DNA of 64,000 nt from Erpobdella octoculata (lineage: Eukaryota; Annelida; Clitellata; Hirudinida; Erpobdellidae): assembly GCA_963978895.1 (NCBI GenBank), contig OZ022238.1, positions 10,290,589-10,354,588 of the forward strand, read 5' to 3'. Shown piece after piece: positions 24,144 to 36,410 of the stretch. The notes below the pieces were generated by a model. The model ran no database searches. It had not been told where the DNA came from and saw only the letters and a list, made by a program, of their open reading frames with translations. The position numbers were made by a program, and so were the translations under genes. Every line of letters starts with the position of its first letter. Position 1 is the first letter of the stretch.

Positions 24144-24450
24144 CTAGTGGGGCACTCGTCATTGTCTGGGGTTTTTTGTCGTTTTTCTTTCGTTCACGTT
24201 TCCTTTCCCGCTTGCTTTCCCACTCCTGGTGACGTTCCCGCTTGCTCTTCCATTCCCGGTCACTCTCCCGATCCCACTTGCTTGCCCGTTTCTGTTCATT
24301 TTCTAATTCCCATACCCTCTTGCTCTCCCGTTCCCGTTTCCGATCTCAATTTTTTTCAGAGAAACCTTCCGCTATTGACTTTCAAGATTGTGTAAAAATT
24401 TCATTACGATCGGATAAAGGACATACGAACATAAAGTCATTTGTCTATAT
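24144..24450 (-). mobile_element. non-autonomous Helitron, family II
   Basis: Minus-strand 3' end at CTAG 24144-24147, then the GCGGGAA-type minisatellite, then the conserved 5' block (GAAATTTTTACACAATCTTG) reaching ~24450. It sits 100 bp after the third Ig exon of gene A. Confidence 0.65.
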
Positions 24451-24451
24451 A

Positions 24452-24790
24452 CTAACTGACCCAGCAAACGTTGTTTTGCTTTATAAATTATTTTGGGTTT
24501 TTTCATTAAAAGTTTAAGGAACAAATTATTTTAATTTAAAAAAATCAATCTCAAAGAGCAATCGAGTGTACAATGTTTTTAAATGCTTTTATTTATCTTC
24601 ACTTTTTCTCTGTTTGTCTGTGGTGATCAAATCTTAAAAACAAAAATTCACCTACTTTTCGACTACTTAGAGCTCTAAAACTTTTAGGAAAACTTTATTC
24701 TGGATGACAATACATGAATTGAATGTTTCCGACATGAATAAGTCTTAAATCAATTAAGATTAATCAAATCAGATTAATTCCTGTTATCTA
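24452..24790 (-). mobile_element. Helitron 3' segment, family I, with end of RepHel coding sequence
   Basis: Starts CTAACTGACCCAGC (minus end TTAG). Inside, ATCGAGTGTACAATG is the reverse complement of the C-terminal RepHel codons seen at 28796-28810 (TLYTRL). This links the CTAG ends to an autonomous RepHel element. The GTGGTGATCAAATCTT block (24620) recurs at 29480 and 35400. Confidence 0.55.
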
Positions 24791-24814
24791 GCGACTGTTT
24801 ATTACAGTGGAGAA

Positions 24815-24888
24815 GGAAACGGGAGCGAGAGAGACAAACATTAGAAAAACCTCTAAAAACCCCGGGCAACGCCGGGTAACCCTGCTAG
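24815..24888 (+). mobile_element. Helitron 3' end, family II
   Basis: Ends CCCGG-GCAACG-CCGGG, TAACCCTG, CTAG, then T. The stem is perfect. Confidence 0.65.
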
Positions 24889-25110
24889 TATATATAAAAA
24901 TGTCTGTTTGTTTATTTGTCTCTCTGTCTGTCTGGTTGTCCTTTGTTTTTCCAAAATAACTTTTTAAAATAATTTTAAAAAAATATTCTAAATAGCCTGG
25001 GACCTATCCTGAGATATACCAAATGTATAAAAAAATTTCATAAAAATCGGTTCAGCCGTTTCGGAGGAGTTCAATTTCAAACTTTATGACACGAGATTTA
25101 TATATATATA
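24889..25110 (+). mobile_element. Helitron 5'/internal segment
   Basis: TATATATAAAAATGTCTG followed by GTTTGT/CTGTCTG runs, then AAAATCGGTTCAGCCGTTTC and GACACGAGATTTATATATA. The last part recurs at 36570-36745. Confidence 0.5.
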
Positions 25111-25480
25111 CTAGCTGACCCAGCAAACGTTGTTTTGCCTTATAAATTATCTTGGTTTTTTATTAATAGTTTAATGTCGCTTTCCCGCTCTCGGTCGTTT
25201 CCCTACTCCCAGTCGTCTTCCCACTCCCGCTTGCCCTCCCGTTCCCGAGCGCTTTTCCTTTCCCAGTCGTTCTTTCGCTTTTGTTTGCTTTTCCGTTCCT
25301 GCTTGCTTTTTAGTTCCCGCTCATTCTGCTGTTACCGTTTCCGTTTGCTCTCTCGCTCTGCTCATTTTGTGACCGATTAAAAAAATTTTCACAAAAACCT
25401 TTTCCGATTGCCTCGCAAGCTTGTGTGAAAATTAAATTACGATCAGATGAATGGTGAAGCAATGCAATATTATAATAAAG
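25111..25480 (-). mobile_element. chimeric Helitron: family I 3' end, family II 5' region
   Basis: The minus strand ends with the family I hairpin and CTAG (25111-25114). It then passes into the GCGGGAA minisatellite and the family II 5' block (TTGCTTCACCATTCATCTGA on minus), which elsewhere goes with the CCCGG hairpin. Confidence 0.6.
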
Positions 25481-25499
25481 AATTGTTCAAATTAATTGA

Positions 25500-27417
25500 A
25501 ACTTTACCTAATAACTCATTTGCTATTCTGCATATAAATTCATGTAGTCTGTTTCATAAAGTTCCAGTCCTTTAAATCTTATGTGACAGCACAAGAAATT
25601 TTTTCTCGATGCTGCTAACTGAAACTTGGCTTTCTGAAGTATTGCTCCATTAATAATTCTCCATGGATACTTATTTGTTTACAGAAACAGAATAAATGAT
25701 AAAGGAAAAAGGAGGTGTGGCTATTTTTATTAGAAATGACCTACAATTTAGGGTGAGAGATGATTTATGTGTTGCCAATCCTGTTTTTGACTGGCTGGCA
25801 ATTGAAATGATAAATCAGAATGGTAAAAAAATATAATACTGAACATCTACAGACCTCCTGACTCTGATGCAGATGTTTTTCTTGGTAATCTAAATGAATT
25901 CTTAGCATCAATAAATCACAAGACTTACATCTACATTGGAGGAGATTTTAATATCAGTTTGCTAGATCGTGGACACTTAAAAACTAACTTTGAGAATACA
26001 CTAATGGAACATAACTTACTGCCTACAATAACTAGACCAACTAGAATGACTAAGCACTCAGCTACACTTATTGATTACATTTTTACAAATAAGTATAATA
26101 ACAACGTGAACGGCATTTTGCTAGACGACTTTTCCGACCACTTTCCTATCTTCCCGATTTTCCAAAGCAAGTTAAATCTATCGCTTGCACAAGAAACTTA
26201 AAGCCCAGGAATGTATTGTCCTTGACTCTCGAGCTTGGGCAAATGGATTGGTCAAATGTCTTATCTTGCAATGATACTGACAAAGCTCTTGGAATTTTCC
26301 ATGATCATCTTGCCAGGGTACTGGAAGCAACCTGTCCGTATCATACTGTCAATCGTAAACCAAGGCATCAGGAGTGGATCACGGAAGAAATTTTCAAATC
26401 ATCCAAAACTAAACAAAAACTCTACGTTAAATCACTCAAACATCCGACAAACGAAAATTTAGAAAAATACAAAAAGTTTAGAAATATGTTTTACATCAAT
26501 CAAACGTGAGGCCGAATAGAGCTATTACAACACATTGTTTCAACAGGCAAAAAATGACATAAAAAAATTTGGTTAATCATAAGAAAAGCCTTAAATAAAT
26601 CTCATCCTGAATCTATTGAAAGAATTTTCCACAATGGTCAGCTAGTTGAAGACAAATTATTATTATCCAATATCTTCAATGAATATGTCACATCTATTGG
26701 TGGTAATACTGCTAACACCATTTCATCTATAACTACTACCAACTATAAAGATTACCTGGTCAAACCTATTTCAGATTCAATTTTTCTTGAAAAAATTACT
26801 GAAACTGAAATAGTGAAAACAGTCAACAGTTTCAAGAATTCCAGAAGTACTGCAATAGATGATTTAAGTAATTTCTTGCTCAAGTCAGTAATAAACTCCA
26901 TATCCAGTCCTCTTTGTCATATTTTTAATCTCTCATTCAAGAAAGGCATATTTCCCGAGCCCTTTAAGACATCAAAAATTATTCCAATCTTTAAAAAGGG
27001 TGACAAGTAATCCCTTGATAATTAAAGACCTAAATCACTGTTGTCTCTAATTTTATAACTCTGTGAAAAACTAATGTTTAATAGAATTACATCGTTTTTC
27101 AAAAAGCACCAGATCATTCACAACAACCAATTTGGATTTAAAGCAAATAGTTCCACTGATCTTGCTCTCATCAATCTCACCCAGCAAATACTACAGGAAA
27201 TGAATAACAAGCATATCACTGTGGGTGTTTTTATCGATCTTAGCAAAGCTTTTGATACTATCAATCACGACATCCTGCTTAATAAGATCTCACACTATGG
27301 TATTCGTGGGACTGCACATTTATGGTTTGTTAACTATTTGAAAGATAGAAGACAACTAGTTTCTTTTGGCAATACAAACTCAACTTTGAGAGCCATATCC
27401 ATAGGAGTTCCACAAAG
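25500..27417 (+). pseudogene. Jockey/CR1-type LINE, endonuclease and RT, 3' truncated
   Basis: Endonuclease motifs: LLTETWLS (25617), KGGVAIFIRNDL, YIGGDFNISLL, SDHFPIF. RT motifs: NNQFGFKANSSTD, GVFIDLSKAFDTINHDIL, and IGVPQ at 27405-27417, where a Helitron 5' end interrupts it. Several in-frame stops (25700, 25840, 27010). The YxDD half was not found beyond the insertion. Confidence 0.75.
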
Positions 27418-27451
27418 GTCCACACATACATACGCACATACATATATATAT

Positions 27452-27650
27452 ACTTCCCGCTTGCTCACCCGCTCCGCTCCGCTCATTTTGTGACGGATTT
27501 CAAAAAAAATTTTCTCTATATTTGATTCCCCTTGACTCTCAAGGTTGTGTGAAAATTTCATTACGATCGGATGAATGGTGTAGCAATGCATGAATACAAT
27601 ACCTATACACATACATACATACATACATACATACATACAAACATTCATTT
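27452..27650 (-). mobile_element. Helitron 5' end, family II
   Basis: Reverse complement of the block at 10733-10915 (CATTGCTACACCATTCATCC ... CACAAAATGAGCGGAG). A 110-bp (TA)n follows at 27651-27760. It ends the LINE at 27417. Confidence 0.6.
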
Positions 27651-27653
27651 ATA

Positions 27654-27765
<112 letters not shown>

Positions 27766-27869
27766 ATATAAAGTTTGATCAAGGATTTACATTGATACTG
27801 TTTTTCTATAAAAGAGTATTTTTAACTGTCTGAGATTGAAAATGTTTATCTTCTTGTATTTTGAGGTCA

Positions 27870-28884
27870 ACAACATGGCAGATTCCTTTCAGGTGAACTG
27901 CGGTACAATACTGTAGAAATGGCAGCATTTGTTACTCGTTATGTTCCACTAATGACTGATGAACAAAGAATGATTTACGGCCGCATTATACTGGCAGTTT
28001 GGAAGGACAAGGTGGAATTTTTTTGTTGATGCACCAGGTGGAACTGGGAAAACATTTCTCATTTCTCTAATTCTCGCCGAAATTCGATCAAATAATGGCA
28101 TTGCTTTGGCCGTTGCATTGTCTGGCATTGCAGCAACTTTATTGGATGGAGGCAGAACAGCTCATTCATCACTTAAGCAATGTGCAACATAAAAAAGCAA
28201 TCATCCATGGCCACAGTGCTGAATCATGAGTGGCTGGCAGAAAGAGTCATTTCGCAGCAAAAAATGTGGATGTCAATGATTTAAATTTTAAGATACATCA
28301 GTTGTTGCCAGGCGAATTAGTGTCATTCAAATCGATTGATACAGTTTGCGATGCCAGCAAAGCCGTAAATTATCCAACAGAGTTTTTGAACTCATTGGAT
28401 TTGCCAGGCATGTCACCGCATCATCTACAACTTAACGTTTCATCTCCGGTTATTCTACTTTGGAATTTGAACCCACCGCGGCTGTGCAATGGCACGCGAT
28501 TAGTAATTGAAAATTGATAAAAAAAACATTGTCGAAGCCTGCATTTTGAATGGCAAGTTCTGAGGCAAAAGTGTTTTTCTGCCACGGATCCCAATAATTT
28601 CTACAGAAGTCCATATTGAATTCAAATTAATTCGCAATGACAATTAATAAGTCGCAAGGCCAAACGATGTCTGTTTGTGGCTTAGATTTGGGCACGCCAT
28701 ATTTTTCTCACGAACAAATACCTATAGGAGGAATGTTTTTGCAAGGGCAAACCATCCAGTTTGTTTGTGTTGGCTAAAGATGGTGTGACAAAAACATTGT
28801 ACACTCGATTGCTCTTAGATATTGTTTTTTTTTAAATTGACATAATGTGTACATTAAACTTTTAATAAAAAAAAACTAAAATAA
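27870..28884 (+). pseudogene. Helitron Rep-helicase (RepHel), C-terminal part
   Basis: Walker A motif DAPGGTGKTFLISLIL (28027-28074) and GIAATLLDGGRTAHSSLK are those of the Pif1-like helicase of Helitrons. Downstream blocks YPTEFLNSLDLPGMSPH, LNPPRLCNGTRLVIEN, MTINKSQGQTM and FVLAKDGVTKTLYT are also Helitron-specific and in order. There are frameshifts and a deletion near 28190-28220; the Rep/HUH nuclease is absent. The tail after ~28830 matches the inner side of family I ends (ACATTAAACTTTTAATAAAA), but the hairpin and CTAG were cut off by a Tigger element. Confidence 0.75.
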
Positions 28885-29402
28885 TTGAGATACGAGCCTC
28901 CGAGCGAGCGATGATTTGTTTTGAGCAATTAAATAAGTAGCAGCGAGTTGGCCAGCTGCACACGTCACGTGCTTTTTAGTCAGTAAGCTTGTTTGTTTAG
29001 CTGTTAAAGCATTTTTGATTAGTTGTGCTTGCGTTTTGTGCTTTTAGTGCATTTACACTATAAAACTTTTTACGCCCATGGGATTCGAAAAAAGTGAAGG
29101 GAGAGGTCAGTGCTCAGAAGAAGATGATATCTATTGAATTAAAGCATGAAATCACAGAAAAACATGAGCATGACTTGGCGAGGCAGTACGGGCATAGTAC
29201 TTCAATGCTATGTACTGTGCTTAAACAAAAGTAGTCGATAAAGAGTATAACGCCAGCTTAGGGCATCACAAGGGTGGCTTTATAGGGACTGGAATGGATT
29301 AATGGCATTTCAATTAATTTAATTGATGAAAATTACTTTGAGAAATTTGACGTGCGAGCAAGGTTATGGAACAAATTAAATTCGTATCTCGAGGTACCAC
29401 TG
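28885..29402 (+). mobile_element. Tigger/pogo-type element remnant
   Basis: Right end reads CTCGAGGTACCACTG then TA, the Tigger terminus (CAGTGGTACCTCGAG inverted). The left side begins within the matching end (GAGATACGAG). Inside, 29125-29235 reads KKMISIELKHEITE ... LARQYGHSTSM, the N-terminal helix-turn-helix of pogo/CENP-B-like transposases. The DDE domain is gone. Confidence 0.7.
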
Positions 29403-29412
29403 TACGGTATTT

Positions 29413-29640
29413 TTAAATTCTTTTATTTAACTTCACTCTCTCTCTCTCTCTGTTTGTTTGTTTGTTTGTTTGTTTGTCTGTGGTGATCAAATCTTGGAAC
29501 CCAAAATTCACCCACTTTTCGACCACCTAGAGCTCTAAAACTTTCAGGAAAGCTTTATTCCGGATGACAATATGAATTGAATGTTTCCGACATGAATTAG
29601 AACTTAAATCAATTAAAATTAATCAAAGTTGTCCGTTAGG
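29413..29640. mobile_element. Helitron-associated internal fragment
   Basis: (CT)n and (GTTT)n runs then GTGGTGATCAAATCTTGG and ACCCACTTTTCGACCACC; the same order is at 24575-24680 and 35385-35455. 29637-29675 carries degenerate TTAGGG units (see findings). Confidence 0.4.
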
Positions 29641-30239
29641 GTTACGGAAAGGTTAGGGATAGGGTTAGGTTAGATAACAACTAATCCATACGTCGAGTTT
29701 AATTTATGAATTTTGATTTCATAAGAAAGAAATATACAATGTTCAAGATTGAGCGTAACGGTTGTTTTAGATTCAAAACTTTTAGTTTGTTGACTCAGAT
29801 AAAGAGGCAAATAAAAGCATTTTTTTAAATTATTTTTTATCTTTACTTGTTAAATACAAAATATAAAATACAATCCCAAGTTTTAATTAATTATAATGTG
29901 GTTAAATGTAATCATAATCATATCATAAACAAGTGAATCAAAAAACAAAGTTTTTTAAAAACATACTTTTATATAATCGATTTTGTAGGCCACATTCTGT
30001 TACATAAACAACAAATATTTATTTAATTACATTTTGTCCAATCGATCTAAAAATTTGATAGAATGCATTGTTAATCAGTTCGGAGGTATGTTTAAATTTT
30101 TAAGTCACTAGCTCATCGGGAAGTTAGTTTAAAATCGATTGCAAATTTTGACTACAGATCGACAGACAGAAAAGTCAAGTTAAGAAAAAGTGTGTAAAAA
30201 TAGCCATTTTGGTTATTTTTGGTCACTGTTTTTTTAGAA

Positions 30240-31640
30240 GGGCAACTTTTCGATAGTTGCATCATAAAGGCTATTTTGTCGTTTTGAAAAAACTTGGGCT
30301 GCAGTACAGAAAAGACGTTTCACTGGAGCTGATGATAGGATTGGTGTGTTTTATTTGATGAACATCTCGACGATTGGATAGGATTTGAGTGCACTCAATG
30401 TTCTGTCAGAACATTGAGTGCACTGAATGTTCTGTCAGAACTGTCAAGGTACTTCAGACACTGAAGCTGAACTCGATTCTTTTCACTTCTTCACTCTGAG
30501 TCACGGCTTCGTGAGTGAATGAAAAAAATCATCATATTGGCCAGTTGGAATTGCTGCAGGATATAGCACTTTAATCTCTTTAGCTCTAAGCCGTTGTGCA
30601 GATTCCAGAAACACTTACCAGCAAGATTCTTTTTTTTGCTTCTGGAACACATATCATCTGTGTGTGTTACAGACGCCAAAATATGTTCCTATGGTATATT
30701 GCCTGTTTCTAACAAAAATATTGAATCATATCTTTAAAGATTGCAAATGCCAACGGCTTACAATGCACAAGTGAACCGTGGAGAATGAATTGTAGTGAGT
30801 TCTGTATGGTTAATAAGGTTGGTGGAAGGTAGCCTGGATAACCATTTTTTTTCATCTTGAGGAACATCAATTTCTTTTAAGAATTCATGCTTGATGTCTT
30901 TGAAAAGTGGCAAAGACAGAGCTATATACAACTTCTTTATTTTCATTTTAAGCTCAATGAGCCGGCAAACAGCATTGTACTGTGAGTTCCATCTGGTTGC
31001 ACAAGGAAGTAAAAGTTGTTTCCTACATATCTCCTTTATCATTTCAGCTAGCAACCTTGGGGCTGCGTGATGAAGCATTCAAAAGTGCTTGAGACTTGGC
31101 CATTGATCAACTATGCCGCCGATTGTACAAATTGTTTTCAGTCAAAGCGGCATGAATGTCATGAGATTCAATTAGGTTTAGGGTATGGCATGCACAACTG
31201 TGATGTGGGGGATGAAAACATCAAGTTGCGAGTTATTTGCCATGTAAAAATAATAGTTAGATCATTTTTCTCTACATCTGTGTCCTCATTGTCATCATCA
31301 TTGTTGTCATTGTCAATATTTTCCACATCTTCTCTTGCATACTCCTCGAATGCCTTCACGAAATTTGAACCATCATCAGTAACAGTGGTGGAGATTTTCT
31401 TGATATCCATCTCATATTCTATAAATATATCCAAAACATTTTGTTTATGGAGTCATAGGTTTGTGCTGCTGATTTGTGAGTAAAGTCGCCCTAGATCCAA
31501 TGTGCTGTGACACCCATGTAGATCCTTTTGTTTGCAGACCAAATATATGCTGTTGTGCATTTGTATTTTGTTTCACTTATCTGTACTTTCCATCCAATAT
31601 TGAAAGCAAACACTTTTCAAAGCTATCCATATCTGCTATT
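30240..31640 (-). pseudogene. hAT transposase pseudogene
   Basis: Minus-strand blocks in order: VTDDGSNFVKAFEEY (~31395), LPCATRWNSQYNAV (~31010), and near 30330-30240 PILSSAPVKRLF ... FSKRQNSL, the hAT dimerisation domain. Stops and frameshifts separate them. An end-like sequence at 32560-32745 with repeated GTATTTGAAATACG-type palindromes closing in GTACATGCACTG may be its right terminus. Confidence 0.65.
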
Positions 31641-31649
31641 ATTTTTACC

Positions 31650-32430
31650 AATGCTTTTATTAACTCGTCGTCTCTGTTTCTCTGTCTGTTTCAAATCTTG
31701 CAATCAATTTTTGAGTCACTTCCTGATGATAGATTTTTTTCAAATTTTGCATACATGCTCAAGATGGAAGACAATGCAATATTCAATTATTAGTTTTACA
31801 ATAAGTCAATTAATTTAGTTAATTTTCTTGAGGATTTTATCGAAGGGTTTCTTGAGGGTTTTCTTGAGGGTTTTCTTGAGGGTTTTCTTGAGGGTTTTCT
31901 TGACCACAAAACGCTAACCGACTGGCAGACTATTTTACCAAGTTAACACGAACCACACTCACTGACCGCGATTCTCAAGCGTGTACGAAATTTTCATGAA
32001 AATAGTTGAGATATTTAAATTCGATGCTTTTTGATGATATTTTTATTATTATTACCAATGCTTTTATTAACTCGTCGTCTCTGTTTCTCTGTTTGTCTGT
32101 TTGTTTCTCTGTCTGTCTGTTTGTTTCTCTGTCTGTTTCAAATCTTGCAATCAATTTTTGAGTCACTTCCTGATGATAGATTTTTTAAAATTTTGCATAC
32201 ATGCTCAAAATAGAAGACAATGCAATATTCAATTATTAGTTTTACAATAAGTCAATTAATTTAGATAATTTTAATTAATTTCGATATTTCGATATAATTA
32301 AGATATTTGGACTTTAATATAAAATAAAAGAGTAATATAAGAAAAAATTGATTGCAAAATTTGTGTTTTAATTACATATAAGAGCATTGGTTTTAAAAAT
32401 TCGTTTTTAATTTACTTGTTTAAAATTAAA
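31650..32430. repeat. composite repeat with TCTTGAGGGTTT minisatellite, copy 1
   Basis: Order A-minisatellite-B-A'. A starts ACCAATGCTTTTATTAACTC; the minisatellite has about four TCTTGAGGGTTT units (31830-31905); B has GACCACAAAACGCTAACCG; A' repeats A. The 3' limit is AATTTACTTGTTTA. The second copy is at 38834-39683. Confidence 0.75.
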
Positions 32431-33244
32431 TGCCAACAAATTGAAAATATGAAATTTTTTTATATTATAATCATTTTTCTACAGAACTAAAACGACAATA
32501 CAGAGATAATATTACGTGAACAAAGAACAATAATTTCTAAGGGTAAATAATCGGTTAGGCCGCGTTTTAAAAAGTATTTTGGAGTAATCTAAAAGATACG
32601 AAATACTAATTGAAAATGTATTTCAAATACTAATGCGAAATGTGTGGCTTTCTGAGTATTTGAAGTGCAAATACAAAATATGTCCGATGTACCTATTTGA
32701 AATACGTATTTCAAATACAAGTCTTTGAAATACGTACATGCACTGATTAGCATACCTAGAGCTTTACTGATTCCACATTTACCCGATTGTGAGAACAATC
32801 ATTTGTGGATCCGATACAGATTGTCAAACACTTTAGGCATCGACAGGTGTAGTAACTACGGCTGTCGATGCCTAAAGTGTTTTTATTGTTTTTTATTATG
32901 TCAATTATATTCTTAAAAAATTAATGTAATTTATATTTAGAACCTTTTTATCTATTTTATATTGTTAATTAAATGCGTAGTCATAATAAAATATTAAAGT
33001 CAAATATTTATTAATGCACGTCTCGTTTATTTCTTTCAATCTTGATCGCACATAGAAATCAAGTCTAAATATACTGACAGCTGTATAGAAATATTAAATA
33101 TTTTTTTATAAAAAGTAAAAATTTTAACTAATAAAGTATTAAAAGCCATAACAAAATCTAGACATGCACATTTGGTTGTAAATAATAATCAACGCCATCT
33201 TCCTTTTGAGGAAGTTTTAAGTTGAGACCACTGATCTCTATATA

Positions 33245-33535
33245 TAACATATATTATAAAGATGGCTTCCAGACGATTCGCCCCCTGGACGGTTCGCACC
33301 CTGGACGGTTCGCCCCCTCCCTAGACGTTTCGCCCCCTGGTCGATTCGCACTCTGGACGGTTCGCCCCCTGGTCGATTCGCACTCTGGACGGTTCGCCCC
33401 CTGGTCGATTCGCACCCTGGACGGTTCGCCCCCTGGTCAATTCGCACCCTGGACGGTTCGCCCCCTGGTCAATTCGCACCCTGGACGGTTCGCCCCCTGG
33501 TCGATTCGCATTCTGGACAATTCGCTCCCTGCGTG
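33245..33535. repeat. 16-bp minisatellite in 32-bp dimers
   Basis: Alternating 16-mers GGACGGTTCGCCCCCT and GGTCGATTCGCACCCT, so the larger period is 32 bp. From 33341 the dimers run in exact register. Open frames on both strands are by-products. Confidence 0.9.
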
Positions 33536-33946
33536 TTTGACGGTTTATTAGAGTTAAATATATTTTTTTTTATTATTTTTACCACGTTTTCTTAACTTCC
33601 TTAAATATTATTTTATTGTTATTTTTACTATGGAGGTAGTTCTCATAAGGGGAAGGAAAGTTAAGAAGGTACTTCTTCAAAAGTGCTATTAATGTTCTTT
33701 TTCAAAATGTTAATATCAATTTCAATTTCTTTTGCGATTTCTTGATGACCCCTTCCCGAACTCTACGCCTATGGTTTAAATGTTTTTTTTTTAATTTACA
33801 AATCTTTTAAGTGGAACTCAATTTTAAGAGGTTTGACATAGTTTAACGTAGCGTTAGTAACGACTAAGCCATAATAAGTATATAATGATGTTTGAAAACA
33901 GATTAACAAATGATAGACACTGCATTTTTGTTGTAAATTTTATTGA

Positions 33947-34201
33947 TCATTCTCCGCATGGCCCATACATGTGCGCACAGGCACGTATAAGCTTAGAAGT
34001 TGATATTTCATGTTCCGCATATTTCTCCCACACGTCGGATAATCTTCCCTGCAGTCTGGCATAGGTCGTCTTTTGGTACCTGCGAAGTCTTTTCTCGGAT
34101 ATCAGGTTGACTTGCAGGGTAACATATTCCGCTTCGTTGAAGAGTAGCGGTGCCAGTTGGTACAAATCGAACTTACCCCGCCTGGTACGGCTATTTAAGC
34201 G
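33947..34201 (-). CDS. hypothetical ORF with poly(A) signal abutting the stop
   Basis: Open on minus from ~34222 to TGA 33949-33947. There is no good ATG near the start; the frame reads FDLYQLAPLLFNEAEYVTLQ ... KTTYARLQ ... HMYGPCGE. AATAAA begins two bases after the stop (33940-33945). Local base use is richer in G and C than its surroundings. It could be the last exon of a receptor (YVTL and YARL resemble YxxL motifs) or part of a compact mobile or viral genome. I do not recognise the protein, and no acceptor is convincing. Confidence 0.3.
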   Translation of the reverse strand, partial: RLNSRTRRGKFDLYQLAPLLFNEAEYVTLQVNLISEKRLRRYQKTTYARLQGRLSDVWEKYAEHEISTSKLIRACAHMYGPCGE

Positions 34202-34902
34202 CGTGTGCCATCCAAAAGGTGGCGGTTACGTGAACAAAAGTCCAAAATTTCAAACGTATTATAATGAAACAAAACAGCGGCAGGTAGTCTAATTTACCAT
34301 TTATAATTAGCATAAAATACTTCGTAGCAAACTAGCACCACTTCCGAGGCTTTATGCAACTGTTTTAACTGCAAGCCGCTTTTTTACTGGCTTATAATAT
34401 AATGAACTTTTTATTATGTCATAAGGATTCCGATTTTCTTTGAAATGACTGATCAATTTAAGCACTTTCTCATCAGTCCACTTCATCGTAATTTCTATAG
34501 TTTAAAATAATTAATCATTCAAACAAAAAACACAGAAAAAATTTAATGCAAATATAAATATGTTCCATAATTTATTTTTGAAACTTTAAAATAACGTATA
34601 TACAAATATAAATAAACAAAACTCTTTAAAATAGCACATTTTTGTTAACCAAAAGAAGAAAATAATTTTTCTCTGGGCTATGTGAGAAATGTCTTGATGG
34701 AGTCATGCATTAATTATGGACATTCGTATAACAAACAAGCCATATTTTGTTAAAACTTTATTTTCAGAAAAACGTGATATGCATAAGAGAGCCCTGCCAT
34801 AGGGTTGCCAACTTTGGAAAAGGTCATACCGGGAAATTAATTTTTTTTTGCATTAACAATTATAATGGTTTGTTGATATGTTTACTTTTTTGTTGTATTG
34901 AA

Positions 34903-35070
<168 letters not shown>

Positions 35071-35546
35071 ATCAATAATTTTTATTTTTTTCAATTAAGA
35101 ATTTCGATTTAATAACAGCTTATAGTTCTGAGATTCTCATAATTATTTTGAAAATAAAAAATCAAATTTGATGTTTCAGTGTTTTTCTTATAATCATTAA
35201 AAGCATTTAAAAAATTATAATTATATAATTGTCAACTTCACAAATAAAAAAAATCAAATTATTTTTGCTCCTCATATTTAGATTAAAAATTAAACTTCAA
35301 TTAATATCCTTAATTTTCGTATATTAAATATTTTTTTTGTTGGTATTAGCTTTATTCTTGAATTTGTATTTTTCCTGTTTGTTTGTTTGTTTGTTTGTCT
35401 GGTGTGATCAAATCTTAGAATCAAAAAATCACCCACTTTTCGATTGTTTTATATTCAGAAATTTTAGTTCGTCGACTCAGATAAAAAAGCTAAGAAAAAC
35501 ATTTTTTTAATTTTATTTTTTGACTAATATGTATAATATATATTTA

Positions 35547-35599
35547 CTAGAGATAGCCCGTCAAAAATGACGAATTTGTTTAAATCTAATTATATATTA
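35547..35599 (-). mobile_element. Helitron 3' end, family III
   Basis: CTAGAGATAGCCCGTCAAAA, same hairpin as 10431; the distal stem base is lost. Confidence 0.5.
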
Positions 35600-35860
35600 C
35601 TAGCTGACCCAGCAAACATTGTTTTGCCTTTTAAATTATTTTGTTTTTTACACAAAGATTAATGTACAAAATAATGACAATTTAAAAAAATCAATCTCGA
35701 AAAGCAATCGAGTGTACAATGCCTGGGGTTTTTGAAAGTTTTTCTATCGTTTTTCTTTCTTGCTCCGGTTTCTTTCTCCGATTGCTCTACCGTACCCGTT
35801 TACTATTCCGTTTCCGCTTATTTTCACGTTCCGCTTGCTCTCCCGTCAATTTATCCTTAA
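35600..35860 (-). mobile_element. Helitron 3' end, family I, joined to family II minisatellite
   Basis: CTAGCTGACCCAGC, then ATCGAGTGTACAATG (RepHel C-terminal codons inverted), then CCTGGGGTTTTTG and C/T-rich minisatellite of family II. Probably two nested or recombined Helitrons. Confidence 0.55.
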
Positions 35861-36009
35861 TGTGAAGTTTTATTTGGCAAGTGACGACAACTAAGTTGAT
35901 ATTTGATGAAAGTAATTTAGGTTATGACATTTGATTAAGTTACTTTTAAAGGAAACGGTACATTTGTAAAAAAAGATAAAAATAACATATATATATATGG
36001 CTGTATGGC

Positions 36010-36357
<348 letters not shown>

Positions 36358-36410
36358 GTTTATCTGTTGCATTTTCTTATAAAAAGGACAGAGTTGCACT
36401 TTATTGTTTC

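Noticed and set aside
33245..33535. Regular repeats that could suggest a CRISPR array or a repeat protein
   Set aside because: 16/32-bp units have no unique spacers; the genome is eukaryotic.
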